A stretch of DNA of 64,000 bases from Hippophae tibetana (GCA_037013495.1 CM072808.1:9897319-9961318), one strand, 5' to 3'; counted from the stretch's first letter, positions 46,498 to 59,880 are shown. Notes: generated by a model not told the origin, from the letters alone. Numbers and translations: made by a program.

Positions 46498-48160
46498 ATT
46501 TCTTTTTGCATAGCTTGTATGAATGGAGCTATTATATTATGATAACTAACAAATGAATGTATAATAAATTTAAATTAGAGGTGACAATTCATGTTGTTTC
46601 TGTCAGCTTAAATAATAAATGGGTAAGAACCGAACTTTTTACCCTTGTTATAAATTAAAAGAAATTATTGGCCAATTATTAAATTTATATTATTTAAAGT
46701 TTAAATTACATTACTACTCTCCGTCTAGTTTTATAACAGAATTGACGAGAAGGCATTTTTGTAACATCCATTAAGTTTATTGGACAAATTATTTATTGTT
46801 AATGGAGTAATATTGATGTGATACTCCAAAACATATTTATGCCTGATACTCTTTTAGAAAGTGTTATAGTTTTTATAAAAAGCAAATCTTACTATTAATG
46901 TGATTGTTTATGGAGTATACATGACTCACTCTTGTAAAATTCATTACTTACTCATCTTAATGTTATTTTTGTGACAAAGTGATATATTTATAAGTTATTT
47001 CAAATTAAATGATAGAGAAGTGTTAATATCACATACATTTATGTTATGTGTTAGAATTATTTTAAAATTATAAAAGTAATTTATTTTTAGATAATATTTA
47101 TACTTACCTAAAATAAGGTGTACGGGTAAAAAGTGTGTAAATTTGTGTGAACATTGGTACTTAATATTTCATCTTTCTGTAGCCCATATAGAAAAATCTT
47201 TGGTCAGAAAGAAATGTGATTTTGCAGCAACAGGAGACTGAAACCCTGAACTCGAGCTTCCATCTGAAGATCGGCCTCTGATTATTTTGGTGTTAACATA
47301 CCATTGTAATTTCAAGCAAAAAATAAAAAAATAAAAAAAATCATACAAGTGCAAGCCTTGTATATAAAAAAACAAAAAAGTAAAGCCTTACGTAGGAAAA
47401 AGAAAAAGTGGTAGCATTAAGTTGAAAAGAAAAAAATGTAAGCCTCGAGCAGCATCCTTAAAACTTTGGAAACCAGGACAATAGCATATAAAATATAAAA
47501 GCTGCTTTGTTTTGAATCCAAAATGGCAATAATGATAATAATAAGCTGCTTCATTAAGTTGAAGTTGATTACATGATAGAGGTGTTTGGGGGAATATTAA
47601 GTATAATTATATTATATTTAGTTTCATTATAATTATTTTATAAAATATTTAGTTACAATTTATATAACTTATATAATATATTCATATAATATATTTAAAT
47701 AAAATTGATAATAATTATTTTACTTAATTAGTTATTATTTAAAGTAGTATTTAATTTATTTTTATATTCATCTTATATTTTAAAATAAAAAAATTATTTT
47801 TAATTTTAGATGAAAGAAAAAATTAAAACAAATAATTTATAATTAAAATTTTAGATAAGAAATAAAGTATTAAGTATGATTTAAATCCATACCTATTGTT
47901 GATGCATCAATTTTTATTATATATAATACGTTCTCGTTTTATATCTAAACACATAATGTATAAAAATTATATGATCATACTTGTTAGTACTGTGTAACAA
48001 ATATGTCTTAATAAACGCTTTTGTAAAATTATAAAAATAACATCTTGAAAACTTATAATAATCAAAATAACATCTTAATAATATTAAACGATGTTAAATT
48101 GAACGGTTTTTAATATTAAACATGTCTAAATTGTAGGTCTCGTCCACATAGAAGTGGAAG
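46498..48160. other. AT-rich DNA downstream of the Nudix gene
   Basis: Contains the gene's 3' UTR at the start; 'aataaa'-like signals (for example around 46561) could serve for poly(A). The minus-strand ORF at 47169-47375 has no recognisable motif. No other feature is supported. Confidence 0.5.
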
Positions 48161-48165
48161 AAAAT

Positions 48166-48262
48166 AAAAATATTAGGTACAACCACATTTGAAAATAAAA
48201 ATGTTAGGTACAACCATATTTGAAAATAAAAATGTTAGGTACAACCACATTTGACAAATGTA
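48166..48262. repeat. Three 31-bp tandem repeats at a Copia LTR edge
   Basis: The units contain aaaataaaaat, then RTTAGGTACAACCAYATTTG, at 48171, 48202 and 48233. The last one begins the LTR below, so the true LTR edge could be any of them. Confidence 0.85.
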
Positions 48263-48737
48263 TCAAATATATTTGTGGCTAAAATTTGGCTAGTTATATT
48301 GCTAATTTTTGGCCATATAAGGGATATGAGATTTTGGTTATAAATATATAATGTTTTTGCCTTAGAGAGATACACCGACACACCAAAAGAAGCGAAGCAA
48401 AGCAAAGCCAAATGAACAATTTCATTTAATAAAAAATAGTGTTGTGTGTGTGAGAGAGTGGAAGAGAATATTTTAGAAAAAAAGTTGGGATATTTTTCTA
48501 AAAGAGGAATGACAAAATAGTGAGTTTTAAAAACACTTGTGTGACACTATTTTTGGTTTATCTCAATTTGTTGTATTGCCTCTCACTTTGTACCCATTAA
48601 TTTTATTAGTGGAAGAAATATTTTTTGAAGTTTGTTGCGTGGACTTGGCCCAAATTAGAGGGTGAACCATGTTAAATTGTCGGTGTCATTATTTTATTCT
48701 ATTGAGTTTATTTTATTTATACACGTTGTTCCTAACA

Positions 48738-48750
48738 ATTGGTATCAGAG
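48738..48750 (+). promoter_or_regulatory. Primer-binding site for initiator Met-tRNA
   Basis: attggtatcagag immediately downstream of the LTR terminus CCTAACA. Confidence 0.9.
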
Positions 48751-48872
48751 TTGGTCTAGTAAAATTCTCAGTATGCTCTATGGTTGCAACATAAACTCAT
48801 CTAACACATCAGAAAAGATTTTATTAGGTCCAGGGTGTATTTATTTGTAGAAAAAGAAACACAACGAAAAAA

Positions 48873-49391
48873 GTGTCAAGCCAGAAGGTAGATATTGAGA
48901 AATTTAATGGCAATAATAATTTCTCTTTATGGCAAAGAAGGATGATGGGTATTCTTATTGAACAAAAGTTCCATAAGGCGTTGCCAGGGAAAGAAAAGAA
49001 GGCAGCAACCTTCACTGAGGAACAATGGGAGGAGATAGATGAGATTGTAGCTAGTGTAATCCGTCTAAATCTCTCAAACAGTGTCTTGCAAAATATTGAA
49101 TCAAAAAATTACAAGACTACAAAAGAAACATGAGAGACTTTAGAAAACGTGTACATGTCAAAGAACTTTGCCAATAAATTTTATTTGTGGAAGGAGCTAT
49201 ATCAGATAAGGAAGGAAGATAATGTGAGCATGATGCAACACATTAGCAATTTCAATAGCAAGCTTTCTCACTTAGCAAGATTCAAAGTGAGTTTCGGTGA
49301 TGAAGAGAAAGATGCGATGTTACTGGCATCACTACCCTCATCATATAATCATCTCACAACAACTATGACTTATGTGAAAGACAAGATGTAG
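48873..49391 (+). pseudogene. TNT1-94-like Copia gag (fossil)
   Basis: Two readable stretches (48873-49133 and 49149-49391) together show the gag (UBN2_2-like) domain; key phrases are given under the parent element. Gag proteins form the virus-like particle. Confidence 0.9.
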
Positions 49392-49689
49392 TTTAAATTT
49401 ATTGTAGAAGCCCTGTTGTCTTATGAGAAATAGAACAAGGAGAGAGATTCAGAAGCACAAGTTCTTATCACAGAGTCCAGAAGAAAAAGATAGTACAGAG
49501 AACATAAATCCATAGGCAAATAAAAAAAATATACCAATATTTAATTCCATCATTGTAAGAGGAAGGGTCCTTGCCTATTGCAATGTATCCCCAAGAGACT
49601 ACAGATGCATATTCCCTTCTAGGGAAGCAACAACTTTGAAGCTAGTAGGAGAGGCCTTTCCATAGAGCCACCAAAGATTTTTTATGTAT

Positions 49690-50008
49690 ACAATGAAGAA
49701 TCAAAATAGCATCCTTGGGATCAGAGAATATTCAATATATACCCTACGACCTTGGTTATTGAAAGACTGAGGCCATAAACATACCCTATGGCCTCAGTTA
49801 TTGAAAGATCGAAGCCAGACATACCATATGACCTTGGTTATTGAAAGACCGAGGTTATAGGGTATGTCTATGACCTCAGCTAAAAACCTAAGGCCATAAT
49901 GGGTAACAATCTATGGTCTCTCTCACTTAGGCCTCGTTTCTTATAACCGTAGCCATACACATATGGTCACGGTTAAAAATTGAGGTCATATGTACTTTTT
50001 GTAGTAGT
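49690..50008. mobile_element. CACTA-type transposon end fragment
   Basis: Ends ctttttgtagtagtg, the inverted CACTA terminus, preceded by about seven imperfect repeats of 'gaccttggttattgaaagaccgaggYcata', some inverted (ggcctcagtt, gaccgaggtt). These are subterminal repeats. The left terminus was not found, so it is a fragment or deleted element; it abuts the truncated Copia. Confidence 0.75.
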
Positions 50009-51778
50009 GTTGCCTCTTGATCATATAAACTAATTTGATCACACTCCCACATAATTCCTTGTGCTATTGTGTATATGTCTATAGCTTTTTCATTGATCGC
50101 TAGCAACTTATATAATCTTTACGCTTTGTCAAACATTATTGGTGCTATTCAAGTTAATTCCTTTTTCTGCTTCACTCTTTTGTTGAAAGATTAATGTATA
50201 TATTTATGATAGTGATAGGGTGTTTTGTAATAATAAACAAGGAGTTTTATCTATAGTAAAAATGAAAAACCTAATGTTATGTCATTGTTAAATGACATTT
50301 ATACTCCAAATAAGATTAATAATACTCATCAATGATGAAAACTTTTATTACTCTTTTTAAAAATAATAATTGAGATTTTAGGTTATCTTTTAGCTCATGT
50401 TTTAGACTATATTGTTTCCTATATTTTAGGTTATATTTTTTTCCAATATTTTAATAACAATAATTTGAATAACACAAATAATTCCAATTTTTTTGTAACG
50501 TGCTCATAAATGCATGAATGTAATTCTAATAGTATAGATATTATACCTAAACTATGACTATCCAAAACTCAGATGTTTCTTCAGCTTTAATTGATGGAAT
50601 TCATAATGAGCCTATAAACTAGTTTACAAATAAATATTTTGTCCACGAAAATTATCAACACTCATAATGCCATACAAACTCCCTTTTGACATTTGTAAAT
50701 GGTAAAACCACTCTTTTACTACATAACACTTATAGGGGGAAAATGTTACCTTAAAGACTTAACTTTCATAGTGGAACTATCCTATGATCCGTTGAAGCAA
50801 TCTTTGATTAATCTTAACAAACTTGTAATCAATTGAAATCACGTGACAACTTGGCTTTATAGCCTCATTGTTTATTAGTTTAGATCATAAAAATAATAAT
50901 TTCAAGATCATGTTGAGCATGCATGCACATTAATCAACTTAACATAAAGCACAACAACAAGGCATAATGATGCAATGCAATCTCCCCCTAAGTGCATTCT
51001 CTCACTATATACATAATCACATGAAAAATGTACATGCATGTGTGCATATGGATGTGAGTTTCTATCTCCCTTTTTGACATACAAAAAGGACAAAGTACGT
51101 GCGAGAAATTACATATGTAAGACCAATGGTGAAGTATGTATGCAAAAATTCAATGAAGCTAGACTCTCTAAATGTAACACCAATTTAATACGGAATAAAA
51201 AGAAGAAATCGTAATTAAAAGAAAATTTATTTTATTTTTATTTTTATTTTGACCAACACATAAAGTAATAAATTTATTTAGCTACAAACAATCACACAAT
51301 CAAGTTAGAATTTATTTCTGCTCAAATTTTGATTATCTATTTAATAAATAAGCAAGCAAAGTAGCAGACACACACAAGCACACTTAGTATATATAGTGAC
51401 ATATTGACATTTAATTAAAATAGTATATAAGGTTAAACTCCACTAGTATACTAATTAAGTCATTTATGATCAACCAAGAAAGACCATATCAAAGAAGTAT
51501 CACATATCTTACAAAATTATAGTTGAGTCTTTAATATGATATTAAGAAATAATTTCAACCAAGAGAGAAGAATTTTAACGAGGCACAAATTTTTAACCAG
51601 TTTAGCTCTTTCTTTTAATGCATATTAAAAATATATATTTATGCTATTATAAGCATATTCATTTTTTCAATTATTAATCATTTATTTATTACAATTATAA
51701 TTTTTTTGAATAAATATTTTTAATAAATGCATGAGCCATACATTACAGTGGGTAGATCTCTCAAAACTAGGTGTCTCC
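50009..51778. other. AT-rich stretch with a possible Sirevirus-like polypurine trace
   Basis: Two pyrimidine blocks, tctccccctaagtgcattctctc (start 50981) and tctccctttttgacat (start 51065), resemble the repeated polypurine tracts of Copia Sireviruses read on the minus strand. No coding part supports this. The ORF at 50908-51093 covers the same place and is not a gene. The rest is featureless. Confidence 0.35.
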
Positions 51779-53147
51779 TAATGAGCAGAACCAGTAACAC
51801 CGATCCTACAAATACTTTGGCTTTATATTTGTAAAACTCTTGCAAGTGCATGAATTTACAGGAAATGACAAGTATACTCTCAAGGTTGATCTAAGGAAGA
51901 AATATATATGGTTTTTAATTTATTATTCAAACTTTTAAAAATGAAATTAAATCCTAAACATCCTGTCACGATATTTTGATTTTTGTGTTTTCTAATCTAA
52001 TAACAAAAAAAATATAGATATGGATTCAATAAACATTTATACAAATTTTTATCATTCCTAACAATGGAGTATTTATGGATATAGTAATTAAATTTATTAT
52101 GTTTGCTCATATTATTTAGGTTATTAAAGATATAAATTGATATTTATTGATTCTTTTTTTTATATGAATACCACATTTGGTGGGGTTAGATATTTCTTGT
52201 TAATTAAAAAAATCAATTAATACTGATGAATGAGGTCGATAATTAATTTGATTAATTAAATTAATTTTTTTTTCTAAGAGATTGAAAATGAACCATTTAA
52301 ATGCCACCTTTGGTAGGATTAGATATTTTAAACTTTATTCAAGGTGTCCAAATTAAACCTAAGAATTTAATTATCTGAGTACTAACTTTCAAGTTTTAAA
52401 ATCATTATTGAAAATATGTTGTCATTATATTTTTGAATAATAGTACTTATAAAAACTTTTGAAATAGAGCTTCACTCTAACTACCAGATGATTGTACTAA
52501 CAAATAAAATAGCATTACTCTAAATCAGACCGGATCATTAAACCTTAAAATCTAATTTTCAGATTTAAGTTTATAATGAAAAATAATATATTTCTCTCTA
52601 ACATCCTTAATATAAAATCTTTAATAAAAAAACCAATTTATTTTATAGAAATGTTTTACATATTTAATATTTTTCAAGTATAACAACGTTATTATTATAT
52701 CATGTTTACAAACAGCCAACCATGTTAATTTTAATCACATACAAATTAAATATAACATATAAGAGTAAAACATAAAAAATAACTATAAAGAATTCATTTT
52801 AAAATTTATATATTAAAAGAATCCTTAAAACACTTTGATTTTAATTCTATTACTGGAAAACCTCCAAACGGATTTTCATTTCCGTTTATTGAATCAAAAG
52901 CTAGAAATTTACAAAAAACATAGCTAGTTCTTCTCAAAAAGAGAATAACTTTAAAACTAAAAACTAAAAAAAGAGAACATTCTAGAGAGAGAAATATAGA
53001 GAGAGAAAGATTAGAAAAAATTGTTTCTTAAGGTGTGTTTTTTACAATAAGGGAGATGGACTTTTTATAGGTGAGGAAAAAGCTAAAAAAGTAGAAAAAT
53101 ATCATAAAACAATGATGATATAAGCGTATTGGATAGGTTGGCATGTG
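51779..53147 (-). mobile_element. Truncated LTR, copy 4 of the TGATGA family (minus orientation)
   Basis: Starts taatgagcagaaccagtaacacc, closely following copy 3's opening, and runs through the 'ccacctttggtRggattagat' motif, the leader and the inverted TATA box (about 53072-53080). It ends in the U3 at about 53147, where pararetroviral sequence begins. Several hundred bp of U3 and the far terminus are missing. The target duplication cannot be checked. Confidence 0.85.
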
Positions 53148-53960
53148 TTTGATAAATCTACCAATTTGAGGTACTATTATATCTCTACAACAAGTATCTT
53201 TAACTTTACATCTGTGGATTTACCACTCAAACCCAAACCTAGATCATCTACTTTAGATATCCCTAGGGTAAAACTCAAAGTAGTAGACTTTAGTACACCA
53301 GTACCAAGACCAGTCTACACTGTTGAAAAAAACTTCTGAGATGAGTGATTCACCTCAGATGTCTCCTCCTACATCACTAACTCCGTCCCAAGCTCCAACT
53401 ATACCAGTTAGGACCAACGAGTTAAACGTATTAACAATAGATCAAAAGATTTTAGACTTAGAAATCCTACGCTAGACATAGATGCAACTTATAATAAAAA
53501 AAATTAAAAATTGTTTTTGGATACATACCCAGAAAAATCTAGAGCTAATACCTTTAGAAAACATGCTAGGTATGATAAAGAATACCAAGAAAACATATTA
53601 TTTCTTGAATGGTTTAAAACAATATACGGAATCCAAAGGATGTCATTTCCCATTCAGGATTAAATTAGATCTCACTTCTATACTCATGGAAGTACTATCA
53701 CAAAAATCTATAGATAGCCCTAACCAGGTTACCTTAGTTGAATCATTACTAGTCATTCTAGATAACCCTAAACTAGTTAACCTAGAAGGTACTATTTCAA
53801 AACCTATAGTTACACCTATAGTTACAAGCATAATTGACCCTAAACCAGTCAATATTATTATAGAACCCATAGCCATAGTATCTGATCCTATAGCTATAGT
53901 TCGAGAAACTAAAACAATTCCTTTTTCGGAAATTGAACCCAGGAAATCACATTAGAAGAT
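53148..53960 (+). pseudogene. Movement-protein C-terminal region (fossil)
   Basis: Begins FDKSTNLRYYYISTTSIFNF and continues through proline-rich text (PRVKLKVVDFSTPVPRPVY, then PPTSLTPSQAPT) and a charged segment at 53482-53955. The proline/serine-rich tail after the movement domain is common in caulimovirids. Identification is moderate. Confidence 0.55.
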
Positions 53961-53999
53961 TTCAATAGTTTATTAGATGAATAATATAGGGACATATCA

Positions 54000-55800
54000 C
54001 AAGTTGAACCAGTTAACTCAATTAACATGGTTAACACCAAAAAGAAAACACCTATTTGGGAACCCTAGATGGGTCAATTGAGGCTGAACATCCTCTGTTG
54101 AGACCTATTACCTTTCCCTATGCAGTTAATAAGGTAGAAGCCTACCCTCTTAAGAACCCTCAAGAGAACTAGTCAGCTAACCTCAAAAACATAGTTACAC
54201 AAAACAACTTTACCAATATTAGCCTAAGCACTTTAGGTAAGCAACTTACTAGGATAGAGAAGAACCAAAAGACTGATCTTCCCTCTACCTCCTACCAAGC
54301 CGTAGAGAGTAAAGTTCAAAACCCTATCTTCAAACCCTTCGAGGTATCCAAAACAGCCCCAGGAAGAAATATTATCATAATTTTGAAAAACTTAAAAAAT
54401 GGAGCAATACCCTTAAGTTCCAATTAGAAGACCAAGCTTCAAATATAAAACCAACTTTAGTTGTACCAAGTCTCTGTAGACTACGAACTCAACCAAAACC
54501 CCAACACAGGATCTTAGTGTTCTTAGTAAACTAGAACCTATTACTTCATATGATGATGGTACCCAGGAAACCTTTTCTAAACCAAATCCTTAAATTCAAA
54601 AATTAAAATGGAAAGAACCTAGTCCAGATAGGTACCTACACACCATAGGCACCCAAACTAGCCAGGTTACCCAGCCAAAATATAACGCATCATGTATTTA
54701 TGTTTGGAACATAGATGGAATGACTGAGCAAGAGATATTGCATATCTTGCAGCAGATGATAATGGCGTCAAATGTATATAAAACAAAAATTGATACAATT
54801 GATAAAACAATTGTCGAATTATTAATAGCTGGCTTCTCAGGCCAACTAAAAGGATGATGGGATCATCATCTTTCAAAACAACAGTTAGATATCTTCAATG
54901 CAATATTGACTACAAATTATGGGGAACCCATACTTGATCAATATGGAGCTACAATTCAAAATGCAGTCTCCACATTACTTTTTACTATTTCACACCATTT
55001 CATGGGAGATTCATCCCATTTAAAAGATAAAAACGCTGATCTTCTTTCCAATATAAAATGTAGGAAGATGAGTGATTTTCAAGATTATAAAAATATATTT
55101 ATGAGCAGATTTATGTTAAGAAATGACTCTACACAACCATTATAGGAGATTCCTCCTCTCTTGGGTGAGAAAACCAAAAACAAAATCCGTGAGGTATATA
55201 GGAATCACATTATTCCTTATGATCAATTAACCTATGGAGAATTGATTAGCTTCGCTCAAAAATAGGGTCTTTAGATCTGCCAAGATTTGAAAATCCAAAA
55301 ACAAATGAAATTGGAGCTTAAACTCTCCAAAAGAGAAATTGGATCATTCTACAAATAGTTTGATAGTAGCTTCTCTATTGATCAAACCAACGGTGGAAAT
55401 TGCTGTAAAACTATTACCAAACCTTATAATAAATCTTATAAAAGATTTTCAAAACCCATAAAGCCATTCTTTGGAAAAAGAATGAATTTTTATAAAAAAC
55501 CCTATAAAAGAAATTTTAATAAAGAATCAAAACCTCGTAATAAACCCTTTAAAAATTTAAAGAGTTTAAATGTTATAAATGTGGTTGCAAATTGTCTAAA
55601 AAACTTCATAAATTAAACCTTGAAGAAGACACCTTAAACAAAATCTCTGCCTTAATGGTAGATGAAACATCATCATCTGAGTCTGATTCTTGGTCAGAAG
55701 ATTCAAAAGATTCAAATCCCCAGGAGGACGAGTTAGCATTTATTGACTCCGATACTGGTAATAAAAATATCAATGTACTAATTAAGGAAAAAGATGAATA
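54000..55800 (+). pseudogene. Capsid region (fossil)
   Basis: Landmarks: YNASCIYVWNIDGMTEQEI (about 54680-54740), ELLIAGFSGQLKG, a helical segment at 54906-55145 with MSDFQDYKNIFMSRFM, then LTYGELISFAQK and GSFYK, a KPY/KR-rich basic run and a short acidic serine tract (SSSESDSWSEDS) at 55660-55700. This is the order of caulimovirid capsid: core, basic nucleic-acid-binding region, acidic tail. Confidence 0.75.
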
Positions 55801-55849
55801 ACTTCAAAGTAAAATCCTAAAGTTAAATGACCCGAGTATTACAAAATTA

Positions 55850-57850
55850 TATGTTGACCACTTGACTAACTCTTTAGCCAAAACACAACCATTATTAAAA
55901 TATCCCGAGCTTCCAAGCACTAGAAAAGGCTACTACGACCTTACTGCTATTCTAGAATGTAAGAACAAAACTATAAAACCAAAAATTCAAATTCAAGACT
56001 TAAAAACTGAAATTAAAACTATTAAGCTATAACTTCACCAGTTTAAAGAAAAAACATAAAGAATATGGCCTTAAGTTTAAATTATTTGACAAAACTGGAG
56101 TCAAAACCTTGGTTTAAGTGATTCAGATGAAGAACTTGAACCAAATACTCAAGAATTTAAGAACATGGAAAGAGTTCTACAAATTTTCTTTAAACTCTTA
56201 GAGAAATTACCACTAGGGAATACAAAATATCCACTACCTTTATATTCCCTGACCAATCAAAACTTGAGACCATAGCCTTATTTGATACAGACATTGATCT
56301 TAATTGCATCAAACCATCAATCGTTCCTATATGATTTTATCAATTAACGGATGAACAAATTTCCTCAGCCAACAAATAAAAAGATGCATATCATAGGGAA
56401 AATGGAAGGTGCAATCCTTAACGAATTATTTCTTATCAAAACTCAATTTGTGATTGTATCCAACATAAGCTATCAAGTCATATTAGGAACACCATTTATG
56501 AATATTATTACCCCATATCTTGTCAAAGGTGATAGGATTTCTTTCAAAATCAAAGAGAAAACCTTCAGTTTTTACTTCATTGAAGAACCAAAAACTAGAA
56601 ATCTCAACCTTATTAAAGCCAATTCTATCCATAAAATAGAGATTTATGTTCTTATTAACCATAGAGAAAAGGACCTTCTCTTTCTCAAATCCAAAGTTCA
56701 ATCCCATACTATTGAGAAAGAACTTCAAATCCCAGAGATCAAAGACAAAATCTCTAAACTCCAAACCTCTTTTGAAAAAGAAGTTTGTTCTGACCCACTC
56801 AGTACTTTTTGGATTAGAGAGGAGCTTATGGTAGAATTACCATATGAATCATATTTCAATGAGAAAGATATTCCAACAAAAGTAAGGCCAATTCAAATGA
56901 ATACTGACCTTGAACAATTTTCTAGAAAAGAGATCAACGATCTTTTATCTAAGAAGTTGATATCATCATTTAGATCGCCATGAAGTTTTGCGGCTTTCTA
57001 TGTCAACAAGTCAACTGAGATCGATGATGTACTTATATTTTCTAAAGATGTCCGACAACATATCAGGAATCTCAAAACCTTCTTTCATATTATCAAAAAG
57101 AGTGGACTAGCATTATCATCCCAAAAGATGACTCTTTTTCAAATAAATATCAGGTTTCTTGGACATAATGTGTCTAATGGAACTATTATTCCAATCGAAC
57201 GATCTCTTCAGTATACCACCAAGTTTTCTCATAGGATCATCGAAAAAATGCAACTATAAAGATTCCTTGGTAGCTTAAATTATGTTTTAAGTTTCTGTCT
57301 CAATATCAATAGATTTGCAAATCCATTACATAATAGGCTTAAGAAAACTTCTGAGCCATGGACAAAAGAACATACAAAAATTGTGCAAAAAATAAAAGCA
57401 AAAGTCCAAAACATTCCATGTTTACATCTTGCGGATCCAATACTTCCTAAGATAGTAGAAACCGATGCCAGTGAACTTGGATATGGTAGGATACTAAAAC
57501 AAGTCTAGGAAAATAAAGAAATTATAGTTCAATTTGTCTCTAGCCATTGGAATGATTGTCAAAAGAATTATTCCACTCTCAAAAAAGAAGTATTAGCAAT
57601 AGTACTTTGTATTTCTAAATTTCAATCAAATTTATTAAATCAATTTTTTTTATTAAGAATTGATTGTAAATCTGCAAAAGAGATTTTATTAAAATATGTT
57701 AAAAATATTGCATCGAAACAAATTTTTGCTAGATGGCAAGCTTTATTAAGTGTTTTTTATTTTGATATTGAATTCATCAAAGGAGAGAACAATTCATTAC
57801 CAGATTTTATAACCAGAGAATTTCTTCGAAACTGGTTTAGAGATGAGTAA
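55850..57850 (+). pseudogene. Protease / reverse transcriptase / RNase H region (fossil)
   Basis: The protease part includes YQVILGTPFMNIITPY (about 56470-56520). The RT start has KVRPIQMNTDLEQFSRKEINDLL (about 56880-56950). Later come DDVLIFSKDVRQHI (about 57024), SGLALSSQKMTLFQ, RFLGSLNYV, then RNase H with VETDASELGYG (about 57458), SSHWNDCQKNYSTLKKEVLAI and GENNSLPDFITREFL (about 57784-57825). That last phrase is a caulimovirid hallmark. Broken. Confidence 0.85.
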
Positions 57851-57859
57851 AAAGAAAAT

Positions 57860-59370
57860 AGAAAATGCAACATCCTTTAAACCCTTCTATTACTATCCTC
57901 TCATCGGCAAAACCTATTATCACTTGGTCTCAGGTGACCCAAAAAAAAAACTACAAAAGGAGAACCATCTTCCCAGCAATCCCTATAAGAAGTATTACTA
58001 GAACTATCCCCAATGGATGAGGATTTGTATGAAATAATCGAAGAATGGATAGTAAACCTCAGAGAATCATAGGATTTAGAGGCATTAAAAGCAACCTATG
58101 CCAGCATTCCCGAATTAGGTGCACCATTTAGAATAGATGCCCTAACATCTAAAGGTAAAGAAAAGGAAGCAACGCCTTCTAAATAAAAAATGATTTCAAA
58201 ACCATCAATTGGAACAATTTCTATTCCAGAAAGGAAGGGTAACCGCCTCCACTTATTTTCCTCAAAAGGGAACAAGGGAAGCTATTCCCAAATATATTTC
58301 AAAACCAAGAACTGAGTATTTTCAAAAACAACAAACTCAGGTAGTAATAATTGTTGAAAATGGAGTTTTGACCAGAATCCCTATTTAGCAACTCAAAGAA
58401 TTTTTGGAAAAGGTATCTTTTATAGATCCATTTCCCATTCAAAACACCACAATACTATCAAAGTATTCTGTAAATTATTGGCCATGTTGAATTCAACCAC
58501 TTCCATTACCTAAAATCGTCATAAGTGTAGTTTTTAACTACTAAACTTTATCAAATCATATCTCCAACATATTGGGGAAATGATCTTTCCAAATCACTGA
58601 CTTTTCTAGTTAGCATAACATCTTTTCTCCCGCATTGTACAACATACAATTATTGGGATTATTACCAAGCATGATTTAATGCATTCCTTATCCAAAATAA
58701 AGATAACCAACATTCTTGGTTATTTTTCTTTGTCAATAAATCGGTTGATCCATCTCGATTTCTATCTTGGTTTTCTGAATAGTGGAAATTATTTGGAAAC
58801 CTTCATTCTATTCTCATTTCTCCTAAAAAGTAAAGTTATGAATCCTTTCAAAAGCATTATAAACCTTCATCAGAGAAAACTAGATTCCTTCCTTTATGTA
58901 TTTTTTGTTCAAAATTTTATCTCCCTTGGGTATGTCATTGGGTCTTAAAACCTATTACATCGGAGGTAATTACTATTACTCGTTCATTTCAAATCAAATG
59001 GTGGTCATCATTTATGATCCCTAAAATCCTATTACAACCAGCCGTTGATAAATGGCTTCTCCAAAAGGGTCATAGAGAACTTCAAGTGAAGGAACTCCAA
59101 GAATCTTCACTCTTATTAGCACAAAAGGTACCTATAAATGCCTTAATTTCCTAAGCTAAATCCCAGGAGGAATTTTTGGAAATAATTAAGCAGCTATCAC
59201 AAGGATCTTCTAGCCAATCATCTAGTGTTAAGAAGAAAGAAGATTCAGATGAGACTCAATCACCCAATGAAACAGTCTCACCATCATCCAAAGCTTCATC
59301 AACTGATCTAATAAACTTAGAAACAACTAGTGAAGATATCTTATTTTGGACTGGCAAATCACGTTCATAA
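57860..59370 (+). pseudogene. 3' ORF of unknown function in pararetrovirus unit A (fossil copy)
   Basis: Follows RNase H directly. Recognisable by comparison with the better copies in units B and C: an N-terminal acidic/serine region, a GTISIP-type and ASTYFPQKGT stretch, a hydrophobic tryptophan/phenylalanine-rich middle, and a C-terminal tail MEIIKQLSQGSSSQSSSVKK, then DETQSPNETVSPSSKAS and DLINLETTSEDILFW (59176-59370). I do not recognise the protein. It does not look like the ORF VI transactivator. Confidence 0.65.
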
Positions 59371-59378
59371 AACTATTA

Positions 59379-59560
59379 GTGGGCCTATAAGTCCATTTAC
59401 CTATTGATCCTACGAGTCCATTTATTATTTGGACCTACGAGCCCATATTTATTGAGCCTACATTTCCATTACATTTATTAAAGGGTTAAAAGCCCATTTA
59501 GTTTGTAATGGCCCATACAATGGCCTATCATCATCAATAGGGCCATTGAACGGCCTACCA
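59379..59560 (+). repeat. Array of 'GGCCTACGAGTCCATTTA' repeats upstream of the viral promoter
   Basis: Five or more imperfect copies of about 25 bp (gggcctataagtccatt, gatcctacgagtccatt, ggacctacgagcccat, gagcctacatttccatt). Equivalent arrays occur in unit B (about 60620-60750, inverted) and unit C (about 63640-63725). Confidence 0.8.
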
Positions 59561-59860
59561 GAGTCTTCATAAGCAATTACTATTATTTTCACACAAGAAG
59601 ACAAAACAACAAAATGGTGCCAACAATGCACTATTCATTTCACTTTAAATAGTGCCAACAAAGCATTATTCATCAAACAGTCAAAAACTATCTAGAATGC
59701 CGCAACAACTATTGTTCATAACACTATAAGGCATCTCTAACGGTACCTGGTGGTGGAAAAACTAATGTTCATAACATAGTAGTCAACTCCTAATAATATC
59801 AAGTGACAGACAAAGAACTATTCATTGAATAGTCACAAGATCCAACCACAGTTCATTACT

Positions 59861-59880
59861 CGGCTATAAAAGGAAAGCTC
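59861..59880 (+). promoter_or_regulatory. Pararetroviral promoter TATA box, unit A
   Basis: cggctataaaaggaaagctc sits in the non-coding region after the last ORF, with TGGCCY-type motifs and 'attcattgaatagt' palindromes upstream, as expected for the full-length-RNA promoter of a caulimovirid. Unit B carries the inverted equivalent near 60330-60355. Confidence 0.7.

Larger units (their letters stand above)
48233..49640 (+). mobile_element. 5' part of a TNT1-94-like Copia retrotransposon
   Basis: LTR 48233-48737 (about 505 bp) begins TGTTAGG and ends CCTAACA. Two bases later comes the Met-tRNA primer site ttggtatcagag (48738-48749). The gag follows (about 48873-49391), starting near MSSQKVDIEKFNGNNNFSLWQRRM, with KALPGKEKKA, SVIRLNLSN, LYQIRKEDNVSMMQHI and LLASLPSSYNHL, all TNT1-94-style gag landmarks. 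Coding similarity fades near 49640; no protease, integrase, RT or 3' LTR follows. Truncated, with only a handful of breaks in what remains, so relatively young compared with the 3.7-9.2 kb copy. Confidence 0.87.
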
